Of a DNA stretch of 40,980 bases, positions 9,104 through 17,574 are shown one piece after another. The notes beneath the pieces were generated by a model, which saw nothing but the letters and a program-made list of their open reading frames with translations, was not told the DNA's origin and did no database searches. A program made the translations under genes and the position numbers. The DNA is from Oxalobacteraceae bacterium. Lineage in GTDB: Bacteria; Pseudomonadota; Gammaproteobacteria; Burkholderiales; Burkholderiaceae_D. The stretch lies in assembly GCA_947454305.1 (NCBI GenBank), contig CANGJE010000012.1, forward strand, positions 1-40,980, in the 5' to 3' direction. Every line of letters starts with the position of its first letter. Position 1 is the stretch's first letter.

Positions 9104-9475
9104 GTGTGTCCCCCTTATACCGAGCCTGATACAAGATGCAAATCCGCTGCCCGGGAATTTTGCGAAAATGCATTGTCTTTATTAAAACAATGGCAATTCT
9201 AGGTGGGGAGCTTAGAGACCAGCAAGGTGAGAGAGAGCGTTGACAACAGTGTGTTGTTTAAGCGCATTGAGACAAACATTTCTGCGCGATTAAGCAAACT
9301 TTCTTGCGGCTATGAAGCCGATTTTTTGTAGCATTAATTGTTGTGTATGCGCCGCAGTTTTAAACCCATAAGGTCCGCACAATAGCAAACAACCCAATCG
9401 ATGATTTTCGTTGCAGTAACGCAATATAGATAGATCAATGGGTTCTATTGTGAAAAATCAGGTTGATACAAAACA
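9104..9475. other. Intergenic region between the dctP and pmbA terminators
   Basis: No credible gene. It should contain the minus-strand dctP promoter, which could not be fixed. A small plus-strand hairpin CGGCT-ATGA-AGCCG (9307-9320) followed by ATTTTTTG resembles a short terminator, and a TTGACA at 9240-9245 has no good -10 partner. Confidence 0.4.
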
Positions 9476-9511
9476 AAACCCGGACAGTCAGCGACTATCC
9501 GGGTTAAAAAA
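9470..9511 (-). terminator. Terminator of pmbA (possibly bidirectional)
   Basis: Arms AACCCGGA (9477-9484) and TCCGGGTT (9498-9505), with an inner AGTC/GACT pairing, form a strong hairpin. On the minus strand it runs into a T-rich tract (A-rich 9470-9478 on the plus strand); on the other side is an A6 run. It lies 19 bases past the pmbA stop. Confidence 0.85.
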
Positions 9512-9529
9512 ACTCAGAACGCAGAAAAG

Positions 9530-10894
9530 TTATGAACCACCGATGGTCATACTTTCGATCAAAATTGAGCCCGTATTTTTTGTGCCGCGTACTAGTACAT
9601 CACTACCGATGGCCGCGATATTTTTTAGCATGTCGCGCATATTTCCAGCGATGGTGATTTCCTCAACAGCATATTGAATTTCACCGTTCTCGACCCAGTA
9701 GCCCGAAGCGCCGCGAGAATAATCCCCGGTGACATAATTCAAACCCTGCCCCATCAATTCAGTAACGAGCAATCCATTGCCCATTTTTTTTAGCATCGCA
9801 CGAAAATCATCCGAGGGTTTCGTACGAGTTGAGCGTATTTCAAGATTATGCGAGCCACCCGCATTGCCAGTGGTCGTCATACCCAACTTGCGAGCTGAAT
9901 AGGTGGATAGAAAATAACCCTGCAACACACCATTGCGCACAACCTCGCGTCGCTGCGTACGAACGCCCTCTTCATCAAAGGGGGCCGAGCCGACTCCACC
10001 TAACTGATGGGGATCTTCGATGATTTGTATATCCGGACCAAAGATCTCCGTACCCAAAGAATCCGTCAAAAAAGTCGATTTTCTATACAGCGCACCACCA
10101 GAAACTGCCTGCACAAAAGAGCCCAGCAAGCCTACCGCCTGAGGTGCTTCGAATAACACGGGGCACTTACGCGTATCAAGCTGACGAGCATTCAAGCGCG
10201 ACAATGCGCGCTCAGCAGCGTAGCGGCCAATCGCTTCAGGATCGGCTAATTTTTTAGGATTCCGGTCAGAGGAATACCATCCATCGCGCTGCATGTTGTT
10301 ACCTTTACCCGCAATCGGTGATGCCGATAGCGAATGACGCGAATACGGATAGCCCGCAATAAACCCACGCGAATTGGCCAACACAAAATGTGATTGTTGA
10401 GCAAAAGTATTCGCGCCTTCGCTGTTCGTGATGCGCTTGTCCACCGCAAAGGCAGCGGCTTCTGCTCGCATAGCCAAATCAACAGCCTCACTCGCTGACA
10501 ACTGCCACGGATGAAACAGCGATAAGTCGCGAGGGTTCGTTTCAAGTAATTCAGGTTCTGGCAAACCGGCGCAGTCATCTTCTGCCGTAAAGCGTGCAAT
10601 GTTGTAAGCAGCTTCGACGGTATCTTTCAACGCTTTGGTTGAAAAATCAGACGTACTCGCATTCCCTCGACGAATAGCTTTACCTTCGCCAAGAAATACG
10701 GTGACACCAATACCTTTGTCTTTGTTCTGCTCTATGGTCTCGACTTTGCCTTTACGCACAGTCACCGACAGCCCTTGACCTTCGCTAATCTCAACAACCG
10801 CATCCGATCCTCCTTTTTCCCGCGCAAAACGAAGCACGTCGCTGGCGATCTCTTTGAGGTGATCTTGGCTATATGTAAAGGTGGAAGTAGTCAT
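9530..10894 (-). CDS. pmbA: Metalloprotease-associated protein TldE/PmbA
   Basis: PmbA (TldE) forms a heterodimer with TldD; the TldD subunit carries the zinc protease site, and the pair processes peptides such as microcin B17 and degrades unfolded peptides. The 454-residue length fits. Seen: the N-terminal FTYSQDHLKEIASDVLRFAREKG followed by VEISEGQGLSVTVRKGKVETIEQNKDKGIGVTVF, the mid-protein FEAPQAVGLLGSFVQAVSGGALYRKSTFL, and the C-terminal LVTELMGQGLNYVTGDYSRGASGYWVENGEI ending in SILIESMTIGG. There is no HExxxH, as expected for PmbA rather than TldD. No strong ribosome binding site precedes the ATG. It is divergent from darP across 72 bases and ends at its own terminator. Confidence 0.95.
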   Translation of the reverse strand: MTTSTFTYSQDHLKEIASDVLRFAREKGGSDAVVEISEGQGLSVTVRKGKVETIEQNKDKGIGVTVFLGEGKAIRRGNASTSDFSTKALKDTVEAAYNIARFTAEDDCAGLPEPELLETNPRDLSLFHPWQLSASEAVDLAMRAEAAAFAVDKRITNSEGANTFAQQSHFVLANSRGFIAGYPYSRHSLSASPIAGKGNNMQRDGWYSSDRNPKKLADPEAIGRYAAERALSRLNARQLDTRKCPVLFEAPQAVGLLGSFVQAVSGGALYRKSTFLTDSLGTEIFGPDIQIIEDPHQLGGVGSAPFDEEGVRTQRREVVRNGVLQGYFLSTYSARKLGMTTTGNAGGSHNLEIRSTRTKPSDDFRAMLKKMGNGLLVTELMGQGLNYVTGDYSRGASGYWVENGEIQYAVEEITIAGNMRDMLKNIAAIGSDVLVRGTKNTGSILIESMTIGGS

Positions 10895-10966
10895 GGGGCA
10901 TTTTCATAAGAAGGTAGCAAAGCGGGTATCATAGCAGCCGTTGACAATCGACATACGCTGCCCATC

Positions 10967-11566
10967 ATGCCTAATGCTAATCGCGGCGCCGTCGGATTCC
11001 AGTCTAGTGAATTCGAGCAGCAATACGAGCGCCCCTCTAAATCTCAACTCAAACGCGACATGACCGCCCTGCAAAAGTTGGGCGCCGAGCTTGTGGCTGC
11101 CCCCAGCGATCGTGTCAAACGCGTCCCCATGCCTGAGGATGTGCTTGAAGCCATCTTGGAATGCCAGCAAATTACCGACCATGAAGGTCGACGTCGGCAA
11201 ATGCAGTACGTCGGCAAAAAAATGCGCACACTGGAACCCGACGAAGTCGCCATCATTCAAACCGCCATTGATAGCTGGCACGGAAGTTCTAAATCTGAAA
11301 CAGCCGCTTTGCATGCCATAGAGCGACAGCGCGATCGTTTGCTCGCTGATGATAATGCTCTGACTGCGTTGCGCGAGAAACACCCTGAGTTAGATATTCA
11401 GCATGTTCGCAATTTGATACGCAACGCACGTAAAGAACAAGCAGAGCAAAAACCTCCTAAAGCTTATCGCGAAATTTTTCAGTTACTCAAAGAGTTGAAA
11501 AAATCAACCAACGACTCGCACAACGCCGACCACCCGCACGAGCATGACGATGAAGAAGACGCGTAA
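10967..11566 (+). CDS. darP: Ribosome biogenesis factor DarP (YjgA, DUF615)
   Basis: DarP/YjgA associates with late 50S precursors and promotes assembly of the peptidyl-transferase region. 199 residues. Seen: the conserved YERPSKSQLKRDMTALQKLGAELV block near 24-47, VLEAILECQQITDHEGRRRQMQYVGKKMR near 62-90, and the C-terminal ALREKHPELDIQHVRNLIRNARKEQAEQKPPKAYREIFQLLKEL. The tail is extended and rich in His, Asp and Glu. It is divergent from pmbA, an arrangement familiar from betaproteobacteria. Its 3' end overlaps the start of mog by 23 bases in another frame, so the two are likely co-transcribed and may be translationally coupled. Confidence 0.95.
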   Translation: MPNANRGAVGFQSSEFEQQYERPSKSQLKRDMTALQKLGAELVAAPSDRVKRVPMPEDVLEAILECQQITDHEGRRRQMQYVGKKMRTLEPDEVAIIQTAIDSWHGSSKSETAALHAIERQRDRLLADDNALTALREKHPELDIQHVRNLIRNARKEQAEQKPPKAYREIFQLLKELKKSTNDSHNADHPHEHDDEEDA

Positions 11567-12164
11567 TCATCCTGACGAATTACTCATAGGCTTAGTATCC
11601 ATCTCTGATCGAGCATCGACGGGAGTCTACGAAGATCAAGGCGTGCCCGCACTCAAAGATTGGTTTGCACAGGCGTTAAGCAGCCCCTGGCAAATGGAAA
11701 CTCGGCTAATACCGGATGTTCAGTCCACCATAGAAAAAACCTTAATTGAACTGGTTGACGATATCGGATGCGATCTCGTCTTAACCACAGGAGGCACCGG
11801 ACCTGCTCGACGTGACGTCACGCCCGAAGCAACGCTGGCAGTGGGAACCAAGCCCATGCCGGGATTTGGTGAACAAATGCGCCAAATTAGTTTGCGCTTC
11901 GTGCCGACAGCTATTCTTTCGCGTCAAGTCGCTGTGATTCGCGAAACACCTGAGCATGCGGCGTTGATCATGAATCTTCCCGGACAACCCAAATCGATAC
12001 GCGAAACTCTCGAAGGATTAAAAGACGAGTCGGGCAAAGCAATAGTTCCCGGTATTTTTTCTGCGGTTCCCTACTGTATCGATTTAATCGGTGGGCCGTA
12101 TATCGAAACACAAGAGACTGTCTGCAAGGCGTTTCGTCCCAAATCAGCACTGCGCACAAAATAA
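11544..12164 (+). CDS. mog: Molybdopterin adenylyltransferase
   Basis: Mog adenylates molybdopterin before molybdate insertion in molybdenum-cofactor synthesis. 206 residues. Seen: IGLVSISDRASTGVYEDQGVPALKDW at about 14-39, the nucleotide-binding LVLTTGGTGPARRDVTPEAT around 78-97, and the NLPGQPKSIRETLEGL segment near 147-162, all in MoaB/Mog order. Two ATGs six bases apart (11544, 11550) are possible starts; both lie inside the darP 3' end. The likely local customer is the Mo-containing formate dehydrogenase at 27-33 kb, which also carries fdhD, but other molybdoenzymes may exist outside the window. Confidence 0.93.
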   Translation: MTMKKTRNHPDELLIGLVSISDRASTGVYEDQGVPALKDWFAQALSSPWQMETRLIPDVQSTIEKTLIELVDDIGCDLVLTTGGTGPARRDVTPEATLAVGTKPMPGFGEQMRQISLRFVPTAILSRQVAVIRETPEHAALIMNLPGQPKSIRETLEGLKDESGKAIVPGIFSAVPYCIDLIGGPYIETQETVCKAFRPKSALRTK

Positions 12165-12224
12165 TTATTTTAAAAATTCTTGCTGCGCCATTTCCATCAT
12201 TACGAGTAAAGAAAGCTACTCACC

Positions 12225-12893
12225 ATGTCACTACTAGAAACTGTAGAGATTGCTACTGGCGATCATCCTCAAGCGGCCGTTATTTGGATGCATGGCTTAG
12301 GTGCTGATGGCAATGACTTCGTGCCCATCGTCCGCGAGCTTGATCTTTCTGAATGTCCTGAGATTCGATTTGTTTTTCCACACGCAGAAACCATACCTGT
12401 CACGATTAACAACGGTTACGTCATGCGTGCCTGGTACGATATTTTGGGTATGGACTTAGTACGACGCGAAGATGAAATCGGCTTGAGAAAATCTCAACAA
12501 CAAATCGAACAATTGATCGCGCGTGAAATTGAACGAGGCATACCCGCAAAACGCATTATCCTAGCTGGTTTTTCACAAGGCTGCGCCATGACGCTACAAA
12601 CTGGCTTGCGCTATTCAAAAAAACTCGCTGGCATGCTGTGTTTGTCAGGTTATCTTCCGCTCGCAGACAAACTTCCTGCTGAGCGCAGTGACGCTAATTT
12701 TTCCACGCCGATTTTTATGGCGCATGGCCGAGTGGATCCGGTAGTTCAAATCGCTCGTGCTGAAACGTCGCGCGATTTTCTGAAAAGCCTAGACTACTCT
12801 GTCGAATGGAAAGACTATTCCATGCCACACTCCGTCTGCGAAGAAGAAATCGACGATATCGGTCATGTCATCACACGCTGGCTCAGCTCGTGA
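12225..12893 (+). CDS. Alpha/beta-hydrolase carboxylesterase (phospholipase/carboxylesterase family)
   Basis: A small cytosolic serine esterase of the Abhydrolase_2 family, related to Pseudomonas EstB and acyl-protein-thioesterase-like enzymes. 222 residues, normal length. Seen: VIWMHGLGADGNDFVP near 18-33 forming the oxyanion loop, the nucleophile elbow GFSQG with Ser117, the acid in GRVDPVV (Asp171), and the base in MPHSVCEEE (His202), giving a complete catalytic triad. FVFPHAETIPVTINNGYVMRAWYDI is typical of the family. No signal peptide. The natural substrate cannot be read from sequence. It lies 60 bases after mog on the same strand. Confidence 0.9.
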   Translation: MSLLETVEIATGDHPQAAVIWMHGLGADGNDFVPIVRELDLSECPEIRFVFPHAETIPVTINNGYVMRAWYDILGMDLVRREDEIGLRKSQQQIEQLIAREIERGIPAKRIILAGFSQGCAMTLQTGLRYSKKLAGMLCLSGYLPLADKLPAERSDANFSTPIFMAHGRVDPVVQIARAETSRDFLKSLDYSVEWKDYSMPHSVCEEEIDDIGHVITRWLSS

Positions 12894-12934
12894 TTTTTAT
12901 CTCCACTCACTCAGCCACAATAACTTTTCTATTT

Positions 12935-13342
12935 ATGCGCCAATTATTTTTTATCGCTAGCTTGCTATCACTATTCGCGAGTCATTCGGCTTATGCAGAA
13001 AGTGATCTGACCTGCACTATTACAGGCGCCTCTGAAGTCAGCGCTGAGGGTGCGCTAGAAGCTCTGGCAGGAAAAAAGAACTATTACGAAACAGTAGTCG
13101 GCGCTGAATTTATTGTTCAGCGTGACAAAGGTTTAATGATGGGTCGCTTTGTTAGTAACTCCGGATGGAAAATCACCGTACTGGATTTAGGCTCACCACA
13201 AAACTCATACAAAGCACTCTCTACTCGCAGCAGTGGTCGTGTGCAAAGTCAATTTTTCGAAGTTCGCTTGCAAGATAAAGGACCCAAAAAACCCTTCGTA
13301 CTAGTTGCCACTGAAGTCTTGCATGGCACCTGCACAATGTAA
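12935..13342 (+). CDS. Small secreted protein of unknown function
   Basis: Not recognised. The reading frame is open from 12806, inside the esterase gene, but the ATG at 12935 gives a proper Sec signal peptide (MRQLFFIASLLSLFASHSAYA, cleavage after about residue 21), so this start is preferred. It encodes about 135 residues, two cysteines in the mature protein (one near the N-terminus in DLTCTI, one near the end in HGTCTM) that could form a disulfide, and mostly short beta-like segments. It follows the esterase by 41 bases on the same strand. Probably periplasmic; no motif indicates a function. Confidence 0.75.
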   Translation: MRQLFFIASLLSLFASHSAYAESDLTCTITGASEVSAEGALEALAGKKNYYETVVGAEFIVQRDKGLMMGRFVSNSGWKITVLDLGSPQNSYKALSTRSSGRVQSQFFEVRLQDKGPKKPFVLVATEVLHGTCTM

Positions 13343-13452
13343 GCCTAAGCAGTGACTCAGCTCATCGCTTATATCAGCTTCCGTATGAAAAATAAGAACT
13401 TCAGGTAAGCTTAGTCCTGTTCACGAATCGCCTAATATCGACCCATATCGCC

Positions 13453-14148
13453 ATGTCAAGACTTCATCATGAATCTCATCGTATGCACCGCATTAACTGG
13501 CTGCGTGCAGCCGTACTTGGTGCTAATGACGGGATTATTTCTACCGCCAGTTTAATTCTCGGAGTCGCAGCCTCAAATGCGAGTCATCATTCCATACTCG
13601 TCGCAGGTCTGGCCTCATTGATTGCAGGAGCGATGTCAATGGCCGCCGGTGAATACGTCTCAGTGCAAGCCCAAGCCGATACCGAACAAGCCGATCTGGC
13701 ACGCGAACGTCTCGAGTTGGAAGAAGATCCCGCGGCTGAACACAAAGAACTCACCGCCATCTATGTCAGCCGTGGCTTAAAACATGATCTCGCTAGCGAA
13801 GTCGCATCACAACTGACTGCGCATGATGCCTTAGCCGCTCACGCACGCGAAGAATTAGGCATCACTGAATTTGGCACAGCGCGACCACTACAAGCAGCCT
13901 GGACATCCGCCGTTAGTTTTGCAGGGGGCGCTTTACTTCCACTCATCGTCGCGGCCCTTGCCCCATTGCTCTTGTTGCAGCAAATAGTCGGTGCCTGCTC
14001 ATTGTTAGGCCTGGTGATCTTGGGAAGTTTGGCATCGCGTGTTGGCGGCGCTTCAATGCTAAAGGGTGGCTTACGTGTTGCCTTCTGGGGTGTAGCGGCT
14101 ATGTTGGTAACCAGCTTGATTGGCTGGGCTTTTGGCACCGCTATTTAA
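13453..14148 (+). CDS. VIT1/CCC1-family iron/manganese transporter
   Basis: Membrane protein of the VIT family, whose eukaryotic members load iron or manganese into vacuoles; bacterial members are presumed metal exporters. 231 residues. Seen: NWLRAAVLGANDGIISTASLILGVAASNASHH at about 14-45, the hallmark GAMSMAAGEYVSVQAQADTEQADLARERLEL around 64-95, a cytosolic helical section, and three C-terminal hydrophobic helices from about residue 150 on. Length and topology (about five helices) fit. No metal-responsive site was identified upstream. Family call is firm; metal and direction are inference. Confidence 0.92.
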   Translation: MSRLHHESHRMHRINWLRAAVLGANDGIISTASLILGVAASNASHHSILVAGLASLIAGAMSMAAGEYVSVQAQADTEQADLARERLELEEDPAAEHKELTAIYVSRGLKHDLASEVASQLTAHDALAAHAREELGITEFGTARPLQAAWTSAVSFAGGALLPLIVAALAPLLLLQQIVGACSLLGLVILGSLASRVGGASMLKGGLRVAFWGVAAMLVTSLIGWAFGTAI

Positions 14149-14184
14149 CTTAACAACGCACAGACCGCGCACTGCAACGCTGCC

Positions 14185-14694
14185 ATGAACACTACTCGTT
14201 CAACACCACGCTTTAGCCTGCTGTTTCTATGCATGGGTAATATCTGTCGTAGCCCGACGGCACATGGTGTCTTTCGTGATTTGGTACAAGCGCGCGGCCT
14301 TCATCAGCAAATACATATCGATTCGGCAGGCACCCATAATTATCACCCCGGAAGCCCGCCCGATACACGCAGTCAAAAACATGCCATAAAACGAGGTTAT
14401 GATTTGTCAGGCTTGAGAGCAAGACAGATTAGCGACCTAGATTACGAACAGCATGACCTTTTATTGGCGATGGATTGGGATAACCTGGCCCTAGCCCAAG
14501 AAAATTGTCCACCTGAACACCAACGTAAACTGCGTCGACTAACCGAATTTTGTAAAAATCATCAGGCCGCTGTCGTGCCTGATCCGTATTACGGTGGCGA
14601 TGCAGGATTCGAGCATGTGCTTGACCTGATTGAAGATGCATGTGAAGGTCTGCTGGAACATGTTCAACAACGCCTAACTATAAATAAGTCTTAA
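14185..14694 (+). CDS. Low-molecular-weight protein-tyrosine phosphatase
   Basis: Cytosolic cysteine phosphatase of the LMW-PTP/arsenate-reductase-fold family. 169 residues. Seen: the P-loop LCMGNICRSPT with nucleophile Cys16 and Arg22, the IDSAGTHNYHPGSPPDTRSQKHA segment, and the general-acid motif VPDPYYGG with Asp133. These make it a catalytically complete phosphatase rather than an arsenate reductase. No exopolysaccharide kinase (Wzc/BY-kinase) is adjacent, so the substrate is unclear; it sits in a run of unrelated plus-strand genes. Confidence 0.93.
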   Translation: MNTTRSTPRFSLLFLCMGNICRSPTAHGVFRDLVQARGLHQQIHIDSAGTHNYHPGSPPDTRSQKHAIKRGYDLSGLRARQISDLDYEQHDLLLAMDWDNLALAQENCPPEHQRKLRRLTEFCKNHQAAVVPDPYYGGDAGFEHVLDLIEDACEGLLEHVQQRLTINKS

Positions 14695-14711
14695 AACTAC
14701 GGAGACGCGTC

Positions 14712-15191
14712 ATGACCAAGTCCAAGGTAATCCTAGTCCTGCTTCTGATCATTGCCGTCGTACTCGGAGCCCTCACCGCTACTGGCCTATTGCGCTGGGG
14801 TGAAGAATCTAAAACGGGTTTTCAAAAGAAAGGCCTGTTAACCGTCATTTGCGAAGTTGAAGTTAGCCGTCCAACGAATGGGCTTGGTCAGCCTTTTGAC
14901 GTCGAGGCTATGACCATGCCAGCAGAATTTGATTTCGACGAAAAAACTGGCTGGTATCCCGGCGAATTTACGATCTCGCAAAATCGTAAAGGTACGCTAA
15001 CGATCACCGGACCTGTTCTCGAAATCTCTCGTCCTGCGATGTTTAAAAAATATGGTTTCGCTGTTCTAGGTGATCACGTCACACTCGATCGCAGCAATGG
15101 AAGCTTCAAGCAATGGCTTGATCTCGAAGGCGAGAAACGACTTGAGCTCATCACTGGAAGCTGTAGGCGCACTACCAATGCTCCCTTCTGA
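14712..15191 (+). CDS. Membrane-anchored hypothetical protein
   Basis: Not recognised. 159 residues with an N-terminal hydrophobic segment (about 5-27) that could be an uncleaved anchor or signal peptide, followed by a soluble domain rich in short beta-like stretches and containing two cysteines (LTVICEVE and ITGSCRR). A CGGAG ribosome binding site precedes the ATG. The 3' end overlaps the next gene's start by 14 bases, suggesting coupling to the MFS permease. Likely faces the periplasm. No function can be assigned. Confidence 0.8.
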   Translation: MTKSKVILVLLLIIAVVLGALTATGLLRWGEESKTGFQKKGLLTVICEVEVSRPTNGLGQPFDVEAMTMPAEFDFDEKTGWYPGEFTISQNRKGTLTITGPVLEISRPAMFKKYGFAVLGDHVTLDRSNGSFKQWLDLEGEKRLELITGSCRRTTNAPF

Positions 15192-16464
15192 TAGCACGGA
15201 TCAAACAACAACACTCACACCGACTGTTGCCGCACTCGAAAATCGGCCTCTGATTTTCGCGCTGACGGGCACCCTGTCATTGGCAGTCGCCATGGGCATT
15301 GGGCGTTTTGCATTTACGCCGCTGATGCCTATGATGCTGCACGATAAAGTACTAGATCTTCCCAGCGCGAGCTGGTTAGCCAGTGCCAATTATTTCGGCT
15401 ATCTGTTAGGTGCCTTGCTGTGCTCATTACAACCGACGCTATGGTCTAAGCACGGTTGGGCGCCACTTCCTAGCCCACCCATGGTGCGCGGTGGGTTAGC
15501 GCTTACCTGCCTACTCACCGCGATGATGGCAATCGATGTTCCCGCTGCGTGGCCTTGGTTGCGCTTTCTAGCAGGTGTAGTGACTGCAGTAGCTTTTGTG
15601 TTTACTTCAAGCTGGTGTTTAGGCCATCTATCACGCTTACACACACCTGCTGCTGGTGGCATCGTTTATGCGGGGCCCGGTGTCGGTATTGCAGTGAGTG
15701 GATTGTTGGCGAGTTTGATGGTGCAACTCGAGTGGCACTCACGCGTTGGCTGGTTAGCCTTTGGCTTATTAGCGACCCTGATGACCGCGCTTGTCTGGCG
15801 CGCATATTCACATCCCGATGTTGAATTAGCGCAAACCTCGATTGGAAAATCAAGCAGTAGTCTTAGCGGCAGTGTCACCGAAAAAGCGGCCTTAACTATC
15901 GCGTATGGGTTCGCTGGTTTCGGCTACATCATCACCGCCACTTTCTTACCCGTGATAGCACGTACCGCACTACCCGGCTCGGCATGGCCCGATCTGTTTT
16001 GGCCCATGCTAGGCATAGGCGTTGCGGTCGGCGCCTTAATCGCCTCACGCATACCATCACGCATCGATCAACGCTGGCTATTAGTGGGCTGCTACCTTAT
16101 GCAAGCTGTAGGCATTGCACTAAGCAACTGGATACCTAGCTTGTTAGGTTTTGCGATCGGCTCGATTTTGGTCGGCTTACCTTTTACTGCGATCACTTTT
16201 TTTGCTATGCAGGTCGGTCGCCGATTACATCCTCAAGCACCATCAGCCATCATCGGTTTGTTATCTGCCTCGTTCGGGCTATGCCAAATCGGTGGCCCGC
16301 CACTTGCCGCCTTACTCATAGCGCACGCGCCATCGACGGCTATTGGTTTTTCGTGGTCGTTAAATGTAGCTGCCTCGACCTTAGTCACAGGAGCAGGGAT
16401 TTACTATTGGATGGCGAAAAAATTCCCTGACAAATTATCAGCGTCAGCGGTGAAAAATGGTTGA
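15178..16464 (+). CDS. MFS transporter of the YbfB/YjiJ family
   Basis: Predicted inner-membrane permease of about 428 residues with around 12 hydrophobic segments. Seen: LTGTLSLAVAMGIGRFAFTPLMPMML near the N-terminus, which is the YbfB/YjiJ signature, then SWLASANYFGYLLGAL and a second half starting near AYGFAGFGYIITATFLPVIAR. The frame is open from 15070, but the ATG at 15178, overlapping the upstream gene by 14 bases, gives the expected N-terminus. Substrate unknown. It is convergent with motB, the two stops being two bases apart. Confidence 0.9.
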   Translation: MLPSDSTDQTTTLTPTVAALENRPLIFALTGTLSLAVAMGIGRFAFTPLMPMMLHDKVLDLPSASWLASANYFGYLLGALLCSLQPTLWSKHGWAPLPSPPMVRGGLALTCLLTAMMAIDVPAAWPWLRFLAGVVTAVAFVFTSSWCLGHLSRLHTPAAGGIVYAGPGVGIAVSGLLASLMVQLEWHSRVGWLAFGLLATLMTALVWRAYSHPDVELAQTSIGKSSSSLSGSVTEKAALTIAYGFAGFGYIITATFLPVIARTALPGSAWPDLFWPMLGIGVAVGALIASRIPSRIDQRWLLVGCYLMQAVGIALSNWIPSLLGFAIGSILVGLPFTAITFFAMQVGRRLHPQAPSAIIGLLSASFGLCQIGGPPLAALLIAHAPSTAIGFSWSLNVAASTLVTGAGIYYWMAKKFPDKLSASAVKNG

Positions 16465-16466
16465 AC

Positions 16467-17438
16467 TTAGCGTGCTGCAGAAGGCGGGTCGTTATACAAC
16501 ACTGTGATACTGATGCGACGATTGCGCGGATCATTTGGATCGGCTGCATTGAATGGCGCTGTGTCTGCGACACCCTCAATTCGCTCAAAGCGCGATGATG
16601 GCATACCCGCTTTTTCCAACATGCGCCGAGTAGCCTCAGCTCTCTCTATCGATAAAGACCAATTGGTTCGATCACTACCCTCAGGAAAAGGCGAACTATC
16701 GGTATGACCTTTGACAGACAACTTGTTCGGCATATTAGCCACTGATTTCGCAACCTCATTAATCAGCGCAGCGGCTTTGGGACTCATACTGGAATTACCA
16801 CTTCCAAACATCGAAAAATTCGCTTTGTCGATAATCTCTACGCGCAAACCATCGCGTTCACGAATCACGTTCACTTGATTCTGCAAATCCGAAAGCTGTG
16901 GATTTTTCGATAAATTTTCTTTGATTTCTTGTTCCAGCTTGTCGAGTTTTTCACGCTTGGCTTGTTCAGCAATCTGCTGCTTCATTTGCTCAGAGATATT
17001 CTCGCCATACTTAGAAATCTTGGGATTATCCTTCTCGGATGGGCCCTGATCTTCCCCAGGGCCTGCTTCAGTTCTAGGCGTTGGTCGCTCGATTAGCTGA
17101 GTTTGAGTAGGTGGTCCAGGAATGCCATCAGGATCAATGATGGATGCGCCACCCAACATGCCATTGGAGCCAGCAGCCTCTCCTAAAGCAGGCTCGCGTC
17201 GGGTAGACGGCTGAAAATACTCAGCAATACCTTGACGCTCATTTTGATCAGTCGAACCCAAGAGCCACATAAGCAGAAAGAAGGCCATCATCGCCGTCAT
17301 CATGTCGGCGAGCGCAATTTTCCATGCGCCGCCATGCGCACCCGCGTGACCCTCCTCGACCACCTTTTTCCATTTTATGGGCGGTTCGGGTGGGGGGGCC
17401 TCTTCCCCTTCAGCAGGTTTTTGGTCAGCGTCGGCCAT
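16467..17438 (-). CDS. motB: Flagellar stator protein MotB
   Basis: MotB forms the proton-driven flagellar stator with MotA and anchors it to peptidoglycan. 323 residues. Seen: GGAWKIALADMMTAMMAFFLLMWLLG with the single transmembrane helix and the proton-binding Asp45, a proline-rich and charged linker, then a C-terminal OmpA-like domain (DGLRVEIIDKANFSMFGSG, KLSVKGHTDSSPF, NWSLSIERAEATRRML, and the final NRRISITVLY) that binds peptidoglycan. motA usually lies directly upstream, but here the upstream neighbour is an unrelated reductase, so the partner must be elsewhere or the gene is a solitary paralogue. Identity is firm. Confidence 0.95.
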   Translation of the reverse strand: MADADQKPAEGEEAPPPEPPIKWKKVVEEGHAGAHGGAWKIALADMMTAMMAFFLLMWLLGSTDQNERQGIAEYFQPSTRREPALGEAAGSNGMLGGASIIDPDGIPGPPTQTQLIERPTPRTEAGPGEDQGPSEKDNPKISKYGENISEQMKQQIAEQAKREKLDKLEQEIKENLSKNPQLSDLQNQVNVIRERDGLRVEIIDKANFSMFGSGNSSMSPKAAALINEVAKSVANMPNKLSVKGHTDSSPFPEGSDRTNWSLSIERAEATRRMLEKAGMPSSRFERIEGVADTAPFNAADPNDPRNRRISITVLYNDPPSAAR

Positions 17439-17540
17439 AGTGGTTAATCTTCAATGAAGTACATAAGGGTAGTGATCGACAGAACTCTGCTCAACTAGAG
17501 AGGACAATTAGTTCCTTTTCGGAAATATAAGCCAAATGGG

Positions 17541-17572
17541 GGCGGGTGTCGACCCGCCTGTCCTCGAAGGAC
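17541..17572. repeat. Tandem small hairpins after the glxR-like gene
   Basis: GGCGGGT-GTCG-ACCCGCC (17541-17558) and GTCCT-CGA-AGGAC (17560-17572) lie immediately downstream of the minus-strand reductase stop. There is no clear T run, so they may be a weak or factor-dependent terminator or an RNA 3'-end stabiliser. Confidence 0.5.
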
Positions 17573-17574
17573 GC

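Noticed and set aside
9240..9328. Possible small RNA: TTGACA followed by a short hairpin with T run on the plus strand
   Set aside because: No acceptable -10 element at the right spacing, and the stem is only five pairs.
9438..9677. A 79-codon plus-strand open frame
   Set aside because: It crosses the pmbA terminator and the antisense of the pmbA 3' end, so it is a shadow.
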